Assembly: GCA_964615335.1 (NCBI GenBank)
Contig: CAZTMT010000007.1
Coordinates: 103,444 to 167,443, forward strand
Length of the DNA: 64,000 bases
Direction of reading: 5' to 3'
DNA from: HR10 sp964615335
Lineage (GTDB): Bacteria; Acidobacteriota; Blastocatellia; HR10
Each line of letters begins with the position of its first letter. Position 1 is the stretch's first letter. Shown here piece after piece: positions 45,242 to 53,458 of this stretch. Below the pieces are notes generated by a model that was not told where the DNA came from, did no database searches, and saw nothing but the letters and a program-made list of their open reading frames with translations. Position numbers and translations under genes: made by a program.

Positions 45242-45460
45242 TCATTCCAGCAGACCGAGCCAGCCGCACGCCCAGGGGAGGCATATGTCCCCCGGTACTT
45301 GCAAGCCGCATTGTACGCCTGTGAGAGAGTCGGAACACGTGCATCGCGGACCTAGCGGATCGCATCCCCCAGCCTCTCGCTGAAGACCGGCCGTGAGCAA
45401 GAGCAATCCCAGGGTGAGCAGAAGGAGGCGCCCCCCCATCCTTTGATCTTCGCTTTGCAC
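45242..45460 (-). CDS. small cysteine-rich exported protein; true start probably 45477 with a frameshift at a G7 tract
   Basis: A 72-codon frame whose product has a strong signal-peptide core (RLLLLTLGLLLLTAG) and a mature part of about 40 residues with six cysteines (GC, RCTC, QC, IC, AC). Starts in this frame (GTG 45460, ATG 45439) lack a ribosome binding site. AAAGGAGG with an ideal ATG at 45477 lies just upstream but in another frame; it would give a basic N-region (MTKGFLCKAKIKGWGG) and join the signal core if the seven-G run at 45431-45437 had eight. The promoter module at 45505-45521 lies ahead. No known family. Confidence 0.6.
   Translation of the reverse strand: MQSEDQRMGGRLLLLTLGLLLLTAGLQREAGGCDPLGPRCTCSDSLTGVQCGLQVPGDICLPWACGWLGLLE
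45431..45437 (-). other. homopolymeric G7 tract at the frame break
   Basis: Seven G residues on the coding strand at the junction of the ribosome-binding-site-linked ATG and the signal-peptide frame. Such tracts are prone to slippage in vivo and to sequencing error. Confidence 0.6.
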
Positions 45461-45504
45461 AAGAAGCCTTTGGTCATATGGAACCTCCTTTCTAGGAGGC
45501 CTGG

Positions 45505-45521
45505 ATTATACTGTCTGTCAA
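45505..45521 (-). promoter_or_regulatory. promoter-like module, second copy
   Basis: TTGACA (45516-45521), GACAG, TATAAT (45505-45510) on the minus strand: the two boxes are only 5 bp apart. Upstream context (CCGAAAA, then AAAGG) and downstream GGCC resemble the copy at 4012-4032. It precedes the strong ribosome binding site AAAGGAGG of the small cysteine-rich gene. Confidence 0.55.
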
Positions 45522-45632
45522 GATCCTTTCGTCATTTTCGGGGAAGGCCAGAAAAATGGGCCTTTAATCTTTGTGCACCAAGTCCGTCCGCGGGAAGCCG
45601 ACAACGAGCCGGTCTGCGGCGCTCACAGGGGA

Positions 45633-47072
45633 TCACAAGGCACAGCCGGAGCGATCTGAACGCGCGCCGGTGGGATTCTTAAGCATGGGTTTCTCAAGCA
45701 CTGCGCGCGCCAGCGCCGCATAAGCCAGGGCGCGGATCTCCGGGCTGTTCCAGGAGGCCGCCAGAGTCAGAGCACGAGAGATGTCTCCCTTCTGCTGGAC
45801 CAACTTCTGGAACGCGGCAATAACCACCGGCGCCAGATCGAACGCGCCGACCACGCGACCTATGGCGAAATCGCCGATCTCGATCTTGATGACCGCCCCT
45901 TCAACTTTGAGATCGGCGCGCGTCTTGTTGAATCCGTCAATCGCTCGGGCAAGGAGAGATTCCCCCTGAACGGGATCACGCGCCAGAACAGCGTGGGCCA
46001 GGTAAAGGAGAGCCCGCGCCTTCCCCCCTTCGTTCGGAAGCCATTCGAGCTGACTCTGCACGCGGGCCAGAAACGTCGTGAGATGCTCTTCGTCTTCAAG
46101 CTTCTCGATCAGCGCGGCGGCTGCGATGGCCAGTCGTTCCGGGTTCTCTATAGAGAGAAGGTATCTCTGGGCGTCGCTCAGTGATCCCTTCTCGCGGAGA
46201 TGCGAAACCGTATCGAAACAGACCAGATCTTTCAGCTCCTGCCAAATCTTTCGATCTTTGGCGCGAAGAGCGACCGAGAGAGCCCGATCGAAATCCTGCT
46301 GCTCAATCAGCAGAGAGGTCGCCCGAGCGATCAACGCGTCGTGCGTTCGTTCATCCCGGACCAGTTGCGCCTCGAGGAGCAGGTCTTCTGCTTTCTCCTC
46401 AGTTGGACTCGCGCGCTCGCGGTCACGACGTTCGGCCTCCGCATGCTCCTGAGCCGGCAGGCGACTCGTTATGAAACTCAGCAGGTTATCTATGCGCGTG
46501 ACAATCTCCGGGGCGAACTGTTCCGCATAAGGGCGAATACTCACCAAAGTACGATACAGGTGCGAAGGAATTCGCGGGGTCGCCAACACCTCCTGAGCCA
46601 GGACCTTGACGAGCGTCTCCAGATAGAGGCGGGCGATCTGAAAATCGGGAGACGAAGGCTCGGCCCGAGGGAACTGATCGGGGAGAGCGATTCCTGGGAG
46701 GGCATACGCTCCCAACCAGTAGAGAGCCCTGATGTCCCTTTGAGCCGCTGCTTTCTGAAGTGCCGCTCGATACATCCGATCGGCATAGTGGGGATTCTTT
46801 CGCTTCAAATGAAAGAGCAGATCAACCGTAGAGAAGGTCACCGCCTTCTCCATGCTCATACGAATCAGAGCCTCTATCTTATGGTCCTCCTCCACCAGGC
46901 GGCCCACACGAGAGAGGAGCTGGGTTTTCCACTGCTCGTTTCCGGCGAGCCGCTTGAGGAACTCGCGTGCGAGTTCCACGCGATGCGCCACGGCCTGCTC
47001 GATGAGCTTCTCCCACAGGAAATCCGCAGCATAGGGGCTGCGGAAGGTGACGCGAGGAGTGCTAGCCTCCAT
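45633..47072 (-). CDS. exported helical-repeat protein, 3' part of a frameshifted gene
   Basis: A 479-residue helical frame with the same TPR/HEAT-like texture as the protein at 43472. Its own first ATG (47072) has no ribosome binding site, and codons upstream of it in the same frame (V-R-V-P-F-E-A-P before it, and K-D-L-D-P-G-R-S-E further up) continue the protein back to about 47163. There it meets the end of the signal-peptide-bearing frame at 47170. Removing one T from GTGTAAGG would join them into a protein of about 610 residues. So this is most likely the body of a single broken gene. Function unknown. Confidence 0.7.
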   Translation of the reverse strand: MEASTPRVTFRSPYAADFLWEKLIEQAVAHRVELAREFLKRLAGNEQWKTQLLSRVGRLVEEDHKIEALIRMSMEKAVTFSTVDLLFHLKRKNPHYADRMYRAALQKAAAQRDIRALYWLGAYALPGIALPDQFPRAEPSSPDFQIARLYLETLVKVLAQEVLATPRIPSHLYRTLVSIRPYAEQFAPEIVTRIDNLLSFITSRLPAQEHAEAERRDRERASPTEEKAEDLLLEAQLVRDERTHDALIARATSLLIEQQDFDRALSVALRAKDRKIWQELKDLVCFDTVSHLREKGSLSDAQRYLLSIENPERLAIAAAALIEKLEDEEHLTTFLARVQSQLEWLPNEGGKARALLYLAHAVLARDPVQGESLLARAIDGFNKTRADLKVEGAVIKIEIGDFAIGRVVGAFDLAPVVIAAFQKLVQQKGDISRALTLAASWNSPEIRALAYAALARAVLEKPMLKNPTGARSDRSGCAL

Positions 47073-47169
47073 CTGGGAGAGCGACTCGGCCGGAGCCTCA
47101 AAAGGAACCCGAACGAGAGCTTGTGCGGCCGTTCGCAGGAGCCGTTCGCTCCGACCCGGATCCAGATCC

Positions 47170-47475
47170 TTACACTAAACTCGCCAGAGTCATCGCCCCG
47201 TGAGCGAGCTTCTGCGGAGCGCTTTCCTGTCGAAGGAACGCTTCGGCTTGACCCAGCAGAGCGATCGCCCGCTCCCGTTGCTCCTGCCCCGAAAACGACG
47301 CGAGAATGAGCGCGCTCACAAGCTCCTCCGCTTGTGACCTCCCGGCGACAGGAGAGGACAGGTCCTGGGCTCGCCCAGCAGTTGCCGGGATCAACATCCC
47401 CAGGACCACCACTCTGACGATCTGCGAAGTAAGGGACCGGGACATGTTTCGCCCGCAGCCCACAAGGCGTGGCAT
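47170..47475 (-). CDS. 5' part of the frameshifted helical protein, with signal peptide
   Basis: About 101 codons. The ATG at 47475 has GAGGAAGGA just ahead. The product has a signal peptide (VRVVVLGMLIPATAGRAQ) and starts the helical body with AEELVSALILASFSGQEQRERAIALLGQAE. The frame stops at TAA in GTGTAAGG. The next segment of the protein continues in another frame (see the entry at 45633). A second ATG at 47445 is an alternative start. Confidence 0.65.
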   Translation of the reverse strand: MPRLVGCGRNMSRSLTSQIVRVVVLGMLIPATAGRAQDLSSPVAGRSQAEELVSALILASFSGQEQRERAIALLGQAEAFLRQESAPQKLAHGAMTLASLV

Positions 47476-47546
47476 GGTGTCCTTCCTCACCAGTGGCCTA
47501 TGGGAGAAAGCCTCCCGCAGGACATGATTCTTCACACCACCACTCC

Positions 47547-47795
47547 TCAATTTTGTACCAACCATTGATCAAATCCTGGATAACATTGGCATGAACAGTT
47601 CTCCCTCGTCGTCCCGTTATCCCTACAGGTTCTGGGAGTATAGTGCCTGAGATCACTACAGTCAAACCAAGCAAAATCTAGGGTACAATCTCCAGGCCCC
47701 CATCTTGCTTCACAATAGTCGACTCTCTTGCACGATCCTGCAGCGGGGTTGTACCAAAGCAAAAGCAGCAGAGAAAAGATTACAAGAACCTTCAT
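47547..47795 (-). CDS. small cysteine-rich secreted protein
   Basis: An 82-residue product with a clear signal peptide (MKVLVIFSLLLLLWYNPAAG) and a mature part of about 60 residues with eight cysteines, ending in an NCSCQC cluster. No known family is recognised; the size and cysteine content suggest a disulfide-stabilised secreted mini-protein. AAAGGGGG precedes the ATG at 47795 by about ten bases. It lies directly ahead of the broken helical gene, copying the order seen at 45242/43472 (small cysteine-rich gene, then large helical gene). Confidence 0.7.
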   Translation of the reverse strand: MKVLVIFSLLLLLWYNPAAGSCKRVDYCEARWGPGDCTLDFAWFDCSDLRHYTPRTCRDNGTTRENCSCQCYPGFDQWLVQN

Positions 47796-47852
47796 AAACC
47801 AACTACCCCCTTTGCTATGCCTTGTGAGAGAGTACACGGGCAGAGGGCCCGC

Positions 47853-48698
47853 CTATTTTGCTTCGTGATCCAGAAGCTTCTCCAAAAGGACCGGAAGGCC
47901 CTGCTCTCTATAGATCCCCAACAGCCGCTGCCGGCAGGCGCGAACCCCTTGCTTGATGTAACTCAGGTCTTGAGGAGTCCATGCCGTTTCGGCACCAAGT
48001 CCTTTTTTATTCACGAATTCAACGTATTCCTCCTCGCCTCCCTGCCTGAGCTTTTCCAGAACCCCTTCCGATCCGCGCCGCCGATAAGTATGCAACAACC
48101 CCTCGCGGCATGCTTCCGCTCCCCGTCTGAGAAGAGCACTTCGCCGAGATGCGGCGGAGGTATCCGGCCCCAGTCTCGTTCCATCAGCGAACTCCACGTA
48201 GTCAACCGAAACCTGTATGTCTTTGACAAAGGCTCCCTCCACTTCCTGCGATCCCGAGGATTCATCAGCCACTACGTCTCCAGGGGCCAAAGCCTGTGCC
48301 CCTGGGAACATCCACACGTAGTGATGGTACATGCGTTCGGGATGCGTCTTCTCTCCTGCTGACCATATCGTCGTCCATACGAGAGTGAGCGCCACGATGC
48401 CTTTATCGGAGGTATTCCTCACTCGGCAGAAGTACTTCTCCACGCGCTGCGCAGTCCCTTCGGCCCGGGCGTCAAAAATCTCCACCACGGGAACACCCGC
48501 GTTTGACACAAGCGGATGAGCCGTCACCGGCGGCAAGCTCACTTGAACGGCGGAATCCCTTCGATCTCTTTGAAAAGAAGCCCCCAGGGCGAGAACCGCC
48601 AGGGCGACAAAGAGCAAGGCGGCTTTACTCATCTGTCGTCCCCCAGGGGTCACCCCAGATCCATGCCTCTTCGTGGCCGTTTCCTGCGGCTGTGTCAT
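47853..48698 (-). CDS. exported protein with a duplicated C-terminal motif, unknown function
   Basis: A 281-residue protein if the ATG at 48698 (AGAGGGAGAACGAG ahead) is used; ATG 48632 (MSKAALLFVALAVLALG) would give a normal signal peptide. The first half after the signal is beta-rich (VPVVEIFDARAEGTAQRVEK, VALTLVWTTIWSAGEKTHP). The C-terminal third has two copies of a helix: GAEACREGLLHTYRRRGSEG-VLEKL and GVRACRQRLLGIYREQGLPV-LLEKL, sharing the pattern ACR-x2-LL-x2-YR-x2-G. I recognise no family. It is the first gene of the cysteine-rich cluster. Confidence 0.65.
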   Translation of the reverse strand: MTQPQETATKRHGSGVTPGGRQMSKAALLFVALAVLALGASFQRDRRDSAVQVSLPPVTAHPLVSNAGVPVVEIFDARAEGTAQRVEKYFCRVRNTSDKGIVALTLVWTTIWSAGEKTHPERMYHHYVWMFPGAQALAPGDVVADESSGSQEVEGAFVKDIQVSVDYVEFADGTRLGPDTSAASRRSALLRRGAEACREGLLHTYRRRGSEGVLEKLRQGGEEEYVEFVNKKGLGAETAWTPQDLSYIKQGVRACRQRLLGIYREQGLPVLLEKLLDHEAK

Positions 48699-48799
48699 CT
48701 CGTTCTCCCTCTCGCGGTATTTTTTGCTCGAAGGTGTTTCCTCCGCGCCTGATTTCAGTGAGTCCCCATAGGGTTCCTCCCTCTGAGATGTGCTCTGCT

Positions 48800-48805
48800 A
48801 TTATA
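48800..48805 (-). promoter_or_regulatory. possible -10 box of the secreted-protein cluster
   Basis: TATAAT on the minus strand about 100 bp ahead of the gene starting at 48698, in the gap after queC. No convincing -35 box and no copy of the TTGACA-GACAG module is present here. Confidence 0.35.
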
Positions 48806-48864
48806 ATTTGGCCAGCGGGGCGATCCTTACATGGATCGCATTGATTCGGAGGTCCGCTTCTTCT

Positions 48865-49536
48865 TCAGCGTCGCGAGCGGGCGTAGAAGGTGGGATCGGC
48901 GAGTCCGGCTTCGGCGAACGCCTGCTGTCGCTCGGCGCATTTGCTGCAGCGACCGCAATGTCGCACTCCCACCGGAGCGATGCAGGAGAAGGTCAGCTCC
49001 AGCGGCAGATGTTGTCCCCGTCGCAGGATCTCCGACTTGCGGAGTTCTCGATACGGCGCCAGGAGCGCGAGCCGATGAGCGAGGCCGTGACTGAGCGTCC
49101 GCTCCATCTGCTGAAGGAAAGAGGGCGTGGCATCGGGAAAGGGATTCCCCTCCAGAATTCCGAGGGCGATCGTCGAAATGTCCCACACTGCGCAGAAGAC
49201 GGCCACCTTCGAGAGCAGCAAGATATTGCGCCCGGGGAGATAGACGGAATCCCACGGAGCTTCGGATCCGGGAACCCCATCTCCGGTCACGCTCCAATGC
49301 CGCGCGTAGACATCCTGCATGGGAAGAGAGAGCACCGTGAGCGGGCGAAGGCGCTCATGACGCATGCGTTCCAGGAACTGGCTCAGCCAGTGGAGTTCCG
49401 CCTCTTCCCAGTGGAGTCCGCTCCGAACATAAACGGGGAAGACGCGCGCATTGTGACTCAGCAATTCGGCAGTGAGAACGGCACTATCAAGCCCTCCGCT
49501 GACAAGAACGCATACCGAAGGCGAAGATTCCGTCAC
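48865..49536 (-). CDS. queC: 7-cyano-7-deazaguanine (preQ0) synthase
   Basis: QueC makes preQ0 from 7-carboxy-7-deazaguanine with ATP and ammonia, for queuosine or other deazapurines. The 223-residue protein has the PP-loop VLVSGGLDSAV (about residues 10-20) and the C-terminal zinc-binding cluster HCGRCSKCAERQQAF. The central YLPGRNILLLSKVA segment is also typical. It lies 33 bp after gyrB on the same strand. Other queuosine genes (queD, queE, queF, tgt) and any DNA-modification genes are not in the window. Confidence 0.94.
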   Translation of the reverse strand: MTESSPSVCVLVSGGLDSAVLTAELLSHNARVFPVYVRSGLHWEEAELHWLSQFLERMRHERLRPLTVLSLPMQDVYARHWSVTGDGVPGSEAPWDSVYLPGRNILLLSKVAVFCAVWDISTIALGILEGNPFPDATPSFLQQMERTLSHGLAHRLALLAPYRELRKSEILRRGQHLPLELTFSCIAPVGVRHCGRCSKCAERQQAFAEAGLADPTFYARSRR

Positions 49537-49569
49537 GGGCGATCTCCTCTGCGAAGCTCTCGCATCGCC

Positions 49570-52089
49570 TCAGATGTCGAGATTTCTCACATCGAGAGCA
49601 TGCTCCTCGATGAACTTTCGCCGCGGCTCGACGGCATCGCCCATGAGGACGGTGAAGATCTCGTCCGTCTCCACGGCATCCTCGATGCGCACCTGCACGA
49701 GCGTGCGGCGTTCGGGATCCATGGTCGTCTCCCAGAGCTGTTCGGGGTTCATCTCGCCCAGCCCCTTGTAGCGCTGGATCGTCACGTCCTTTTTCGCGAT
49801 GGCGAGCACGCGTTCGAGCAACTCCTCGCGCGAGGAGCAGAGCGTGCGCACGCCATTTTCGACGATCTCGTAGGGAGGGATCATGAGGTCGCCCAGCTCT
49901 CGATAGAGGCTGAGGGCCTTCTGGAACTCCACGTGCGTGGCCAGCTCCCAATCCAGCGCCACGCGCCCGTTAGGCTCCTGGCCGATCCTCAATCCGAAGA
50001 GGCCGTGCTCCTCATCCTCGACGAGATCGGTCCAATATCCGGCATCGGCCAGTCGTTTCTCGACCCGAGCGAGCCGATCCCGATCGGCGAAAAGCGCATG
50101 CAGGCTCATGCCCGAGGTGAGAACGCCCCGCTCTCCGACCAGAGCCGACAGGATCACTTCGACGAGCTTCGGATCGTGCATCCGTCGTTCGAGCTTTTCG
50201 AAATAGGTCTTGAACTCGACCAGCCGCTCCAGGGCGCGGGCCAGCTCGCGCCCTTCGATCGTTCGTTTTCCTCGCAGCACGAGCGCGATCTCCTCGGCCG
50301 CCTTGCGCATGAGGTAGCGCGTCATCTCCCGTTCGTCTCGCACGTAGTATTCGCTTCGGCCGCGCTTGACCTTGTAGAGCGGAGGTTGGGCGATATAGAG
50401 ATGTCCGCGTTCGATCAGCTCGGGCATCTGGCGGTAGAAGAACGTGAGCAGCAGCGTCCGAATGTGACTGCCGTCCACATCGGCGTCGGTCATGATGATG
50501 ATCCGATGATAGCGGAGCTTGGAGATGTCGAAATCGTCCTTCCCGATGCCCGTCCCCAGGGCCGTGATGAGCGCGCGAATTTCGCCGTGGCTGAGCATCT
50601 TATCGAAGCGGGCCTTCTCGACGTTGAGGATCTTGCCCTTGAGCGGAAGGATCGCCTGGAAGCGCCGATCGCGCCCCATCTTGGCCGAACCGCCGGCGCT
50701 GTCCCCCTCGACGATGAACAGCTCGCACAGAGCGGGATCCTTCTCCTGACAATCGGCGAGCTTGCCGGGCAATCCGCTCTGCGCGTCCAGAGCATTTTTG
50801 CGGCGCGTCAGATCGCGGGCACGACGCGCCGCCTCGCGCGCGCGCGCGGCTTCGATGGCTTTGGTCAGAATGGTCTTGGCGACCTTCGGATTCTTCTCAA
50901 AATAAAGGCTCAACTGCTCGGAGACGAAAGACTGCACGATCCCCGAGATGGGATTCAGCAGCTCGCGCTTCTCGTTCCCCTTGAACTGCGGCTGCGGGAT
51001 CTTCACGCTGATGACGGCCACAAGTCCCTCGCGCACGTCCTCCCCGGTGAGGTTCTCCTTGAGGTCTTTCATCAACCCCATCGCCTGCGCATACTGATTG
51101 AGCGTGCGCGTGAGGGCCGTTCGGAATCCGGTCAGGTGCGTCCCCCCGTCCACCGTGTTGATGTTGTTGGCGAAGGAGAAGACCGTCTCCGTATAGGTGT
51201 CGTTGTACTGCAGAGCGACCTCGATCGAGAGGTCATCTTTCTGCGTCTCGAAGAAGATGACGTCCGGATGCAGTACGTTCTTGTTCTTGTTGAGATGCCG
51301 GACGAACTCGGCGATGCCCCCCTCGTAGCGGAATTCACTTCGGCGCTCGGGCGTCGTGCGCTCATCGGTGAGGGTGATGAGGACGCCCCGGTTCAGGAAG
51401 GCCTTCTCGCGCAATCGCTGGGCGAGGAACTCGAAGCTGAACTCGGTCGTCTCGAAGATTTCGGGATCGGGCTTGAAGGTGATCTTCGTCCCCCGCCGGC
51501 GCGTCACTCCGGTCTTGCGCAGAGGGCCTCGGGGCACGCCGCGTTCGTACTCCTGCTCGTAAACTCCTCCGTCGCGCCAGATCTCCAGCCGCAACCATTC
51601 CGAGAGGAAGTTCACGCAACTGACGCCGACGCCGTGAACGCCCCCGGAGACCTTGTAGGCATTGGCGTCGAATTTCCCTCCGGCGTGCAGCTCGGTCATG
51701 ACGACTTCGGCCGCCGAACGCCCCTTCTTATCTGTCGGATGCTTGTCCACGGGGATCCCGCGCCCGTTATCAATCACGGTGATCGAGTTATCCATGTGGA
51801 TGATGACATCCACGCGATCGCAGTAGCCGACCAACGCCTCGTCAATCGAATTGTCCACCACCTCGAAGACGAGATGATGCAGCCCGATCTCATTCGTCGG
51901 ACCGATGTACATGTGGGGGCGCTTGCGGACGGCCTCTCGCCCCTCGAGCATCGTGATCGAACGAGCCGTGTACTCGGACCCCTCCGAGGCCTCCTGAGGA
52001 TGTGAGGAACTCTCCGAAGTCACCTTCGGCTGTCGAGCTGCCTCCGATTCGCGTCCTTTGGTCACAATCAGCCTCTTCGCTTTAGCCAT
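49570..52089 (-). CDS. gyrB: DNA gyrase subunit B
   Basis: The ATPase subunit of gyrase, which supercoils DNA. The 839-residue protein has the GHKL ATPase motifs (VVDNSIDEALVGYCD, DNGRGIPVDKH, GVHGVGVSCVNFLSE), the transducer domain, and the TOPRIM domain with VEGDSAGGSAKMGRDR and MTDADVDGSHIRT. The C-terminal tail RYKGLGEMNPEQLWETTMDP is a gyrase B signature. An insert of roughly 170 residues in the TOPRIM-tail region (about residues 560-730) is as in Gram-negative GyrB. I placed the start at 52089 with AGGAG upstream. It follows recF. Confidence 0.96.
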   Translation of the reverse strand: MAKAKRLIVTKGRESEAARQPKVTSESSSHPQEASEGSEYTARSITMLEGREAVRKRPHMYIGPTNEIGLHHLVFEVVDNSIDEALVGYCDRVDVIIHMDNSITVIDNGRGIPVDKHPTDKKGRSAAEVVMTELHAGGKFDANAYKVSGGVHGVGVSCVNFLSEWLRLEIWRDGGVYEQEYERGVPRGPLRKTGVTRRRGTKITFKPDPEIFETTEFSFEFLAQRLREKAFLNRGVLITLTDERTTPERRSEFRYEGGIAEFVRHLNKNKNVLHPDVIFFETQKDDLSIEVALQYNDTYTETVFSFANNINTVDGGTHLTGFRTALTRTLNQYAQAMGLMKDLKENLTGEDVREGLVAVISVKIPQPQFKGNEKRELLNPISGIVQSFVSEQLSLYFEKNPKVAKTILTKAIEAARAREAARRARDLTRRKNALDAQSGLPGKLADCQEKDPALCELFIVEGDSAGGSAKMGRDRRFQAILPLKGKILNVEKARFDKMLSHGEIRALITALGTGIGKDDFDISKLRYHRIIIMTDADVDGSHIRTLLLTFFYRQMPELIERGHLYIAQPPLYKVKRGRSEYYVRDEREMTRYLMRKAAEEIALVLRGKRTIEGRELARALERLVEFKTYFEKLERRMHDPKLVEVILSALVGERGVLTSGMSLHALFADRDRLARVEKRLADAGYWTDLVEDEEHGLFGLRIGQEPNGRVALDWELATHVEFQKALSLYRELGDLMIPPYEIVENGVRTLCSSREELLERVLAIAKKDVTIQRYKGLGEMNPEQLWETTMDPERRTLVQVRIEDAVETDEIFTVLMGDAVEPRRKFIEEHALDVRNLDI

Positions 52090-52135
52090 AGTCCCGGACT
52101 CCTGTCTCACAGAGATCTCGCATGCGCCACGCGCT

Positions 52136-53323
52136 TCATCCCGATTCGCTCACTCTTCCAGGGGATCCCCACGAAGTCTGAGATTTCCCGGAATGCTCCT
52201 CATATTCTGGCGCCCAGGAGGACGGCCAGAAGGAGGACACGCGCCCGGCCTCCACGCGGAAAAGAGCGGCTCGGATGCCACCGGCCGGAAGGATCTCCCT
52301 TTTTGAGGTCGTGAGGAAACATTGCGCCCGGCCCTGCACGTACTCGAGCACGCGCGCAATGCGCTGCCGATCCAGTTCTGCATCCACATCGTCCAAGAGA
52401 AAGACGGCGCGATCTTCAAAGGCGGAATTATACACGGAGAGCTGGGCTAAATCAAGCATAATCAGAGCGCTACGCTGCTGACCGAGGCTCCCATATCGCC
52501 GCACATCCCGCCCATTGAGGGTGATCTCCAGCTCATCTCGATGCGGGCCCACCAGGGCGTGTCCCAGGGCCAACTCGGCCGGAAGTCGCACGCGCAGTCG
52601 CTCGGCGAAAAGCTGCTCATACGGGCTCACATCCCCATGAGCGGCTAGCGACGAAACATAGCGCAGGGTGATCCGTTCCGAGCCGAAAAGCTCCGCCGGC
52701 AAATGCTCCTGCAACTGCTCCACATATCGCGCGCGCGCCTGATGGATGAGCGTCCCGTAGCGAACGAGCTGCTCGTTCCACGCCTCGATCTGATCCAGCA
52801 GCGGCTGCCGCTCCGGGCTCTCGGCCGCGAGCTTCAGCAGACGGTTCTTCTGCGCGAGAACCCGATGGTATTGCTCCAGCGTATGGGCGTACTTGGGATC
52901 GAGGCTGAGAATCCCTTCATCCAGAAAATGGCGCCGATGCTCGGGCTCGCCTCGAATGACCTCCATCTGTTCGAGCGAGCAGACGAAGACGGCCAGATGA
53001 CTCAGATACTCCGAGAGGGATCGCCGTCTCCCATTGATGAAGAGAGTGCGCGTTCCCGGCGCGATCTGCACGGCCAGCTCCAGGCGGAGTCCGCCCCGAG
53101 AGACGAGGCCGCGCACAAGCGCCTGCGCGCATCCGTAACGAATGGCTTCCGCAAGTCGCGGCGTGCGAAATGAGCGCGCGCGGCCCAGGACGTAAATCGC
53201 CTCGAGCCAGCTCGTCTTCCCCTGAGCGTTCTCCCCATAGAGGATGTTCAGCTCAGGACCCGGATCGAAATGTTCCTCAGCGATGTTTCGAAAGCTCGTG
53301 ATTTCCAGGTGAAGGATTTCCAT
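52136..53323 (-). CDS. recF: DNA replication and repair protein RecF
   Basis: RecF loads RecA at single-strand gaps. The 395-residue protein begins MEILHLEITSFRNIAEEHF and has Walker A YGENAQGKTSWLEA (about 30-37), the ABC-type signature YGSLGQQRSALIML and the Walker B region VFLLDDVDAELD. An extension of about 30 residues after the core is Ser/Gly-rich and not conserved. It is followed by gyrB after 46 bp, the usual recF-gyrB order, but dnaA and dnaN are absent upstream, so this is not the standard dnaA-dnaN-recF-gyrB block. The replication origin need not be near. Confidence 0.93.
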   Translation of the reverse strand: MEILHLEITSFRNIAEEHFDPGPELNILYGENAQGKTSWLEAIYVLGRARSFRTPRLAEAIRYGCAQALVRGLVSRGGLRLELAVQIAPGTRTLFINGRRRSLSEYLSHLAVFVCSLEQMEVIRGEPEHRRHFLDEGILSLDPKYAHTLEQYHRVLAQKNRLLKLAAESPERQPLLDQIEAWNEQLVRYGTLIHQARARYVEQLQEHLPAELFGSERITLRYVSSLAAHGDVSPYEQLFAERLRVRLPAELALGHALVGPHRDELEITLNGRDVRRYGSLGQQRSALIMLDLAQLSVYNSAFEDRAVFLLDDVDAELDRQRIARVLEYVQGRAQCFLTTSKREILPAGGIRAALFRVEAGRVSSFWPSSWAPEYEEHSGKSQTSWGSPGRVSESG

Positions 53324-53458
53324 GGGGCGACATCACGGTCACTTCCGGCGATCGCGCGCCTCACCCGCGGGGCCCAACGGGGTCGCACCGAAGTCCCAGG
53401 AGCCGGATGCCCCCACAGGACGCAACCATCGCATCCGCCGAACGCCTCACCGGTCCAG

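Noticed and set aside
45352..45477. 42-codon product starting at the strong ATG 45477 read without a frame change
   Set aside because: It lacks a signal peptide and known motif; the adjacent frame gives a far better exported protein.
48790..52005. Very long open frame on the plus strand (1071 codons) opposite queC and gyrB
   Set aside because: Its product is Arg/His/Asp/Leu-rich with no domain, and the minus strand holds complete QueC and GyrB motifs. Such frames are expected in GC-rich DNA.
49570..53323. recF-gyrB block as evidence of the replication origin
   Set aside because: dnaA and dnaN are absent, and no cluster of DnaA boxes was noticed in the flanking gaps.
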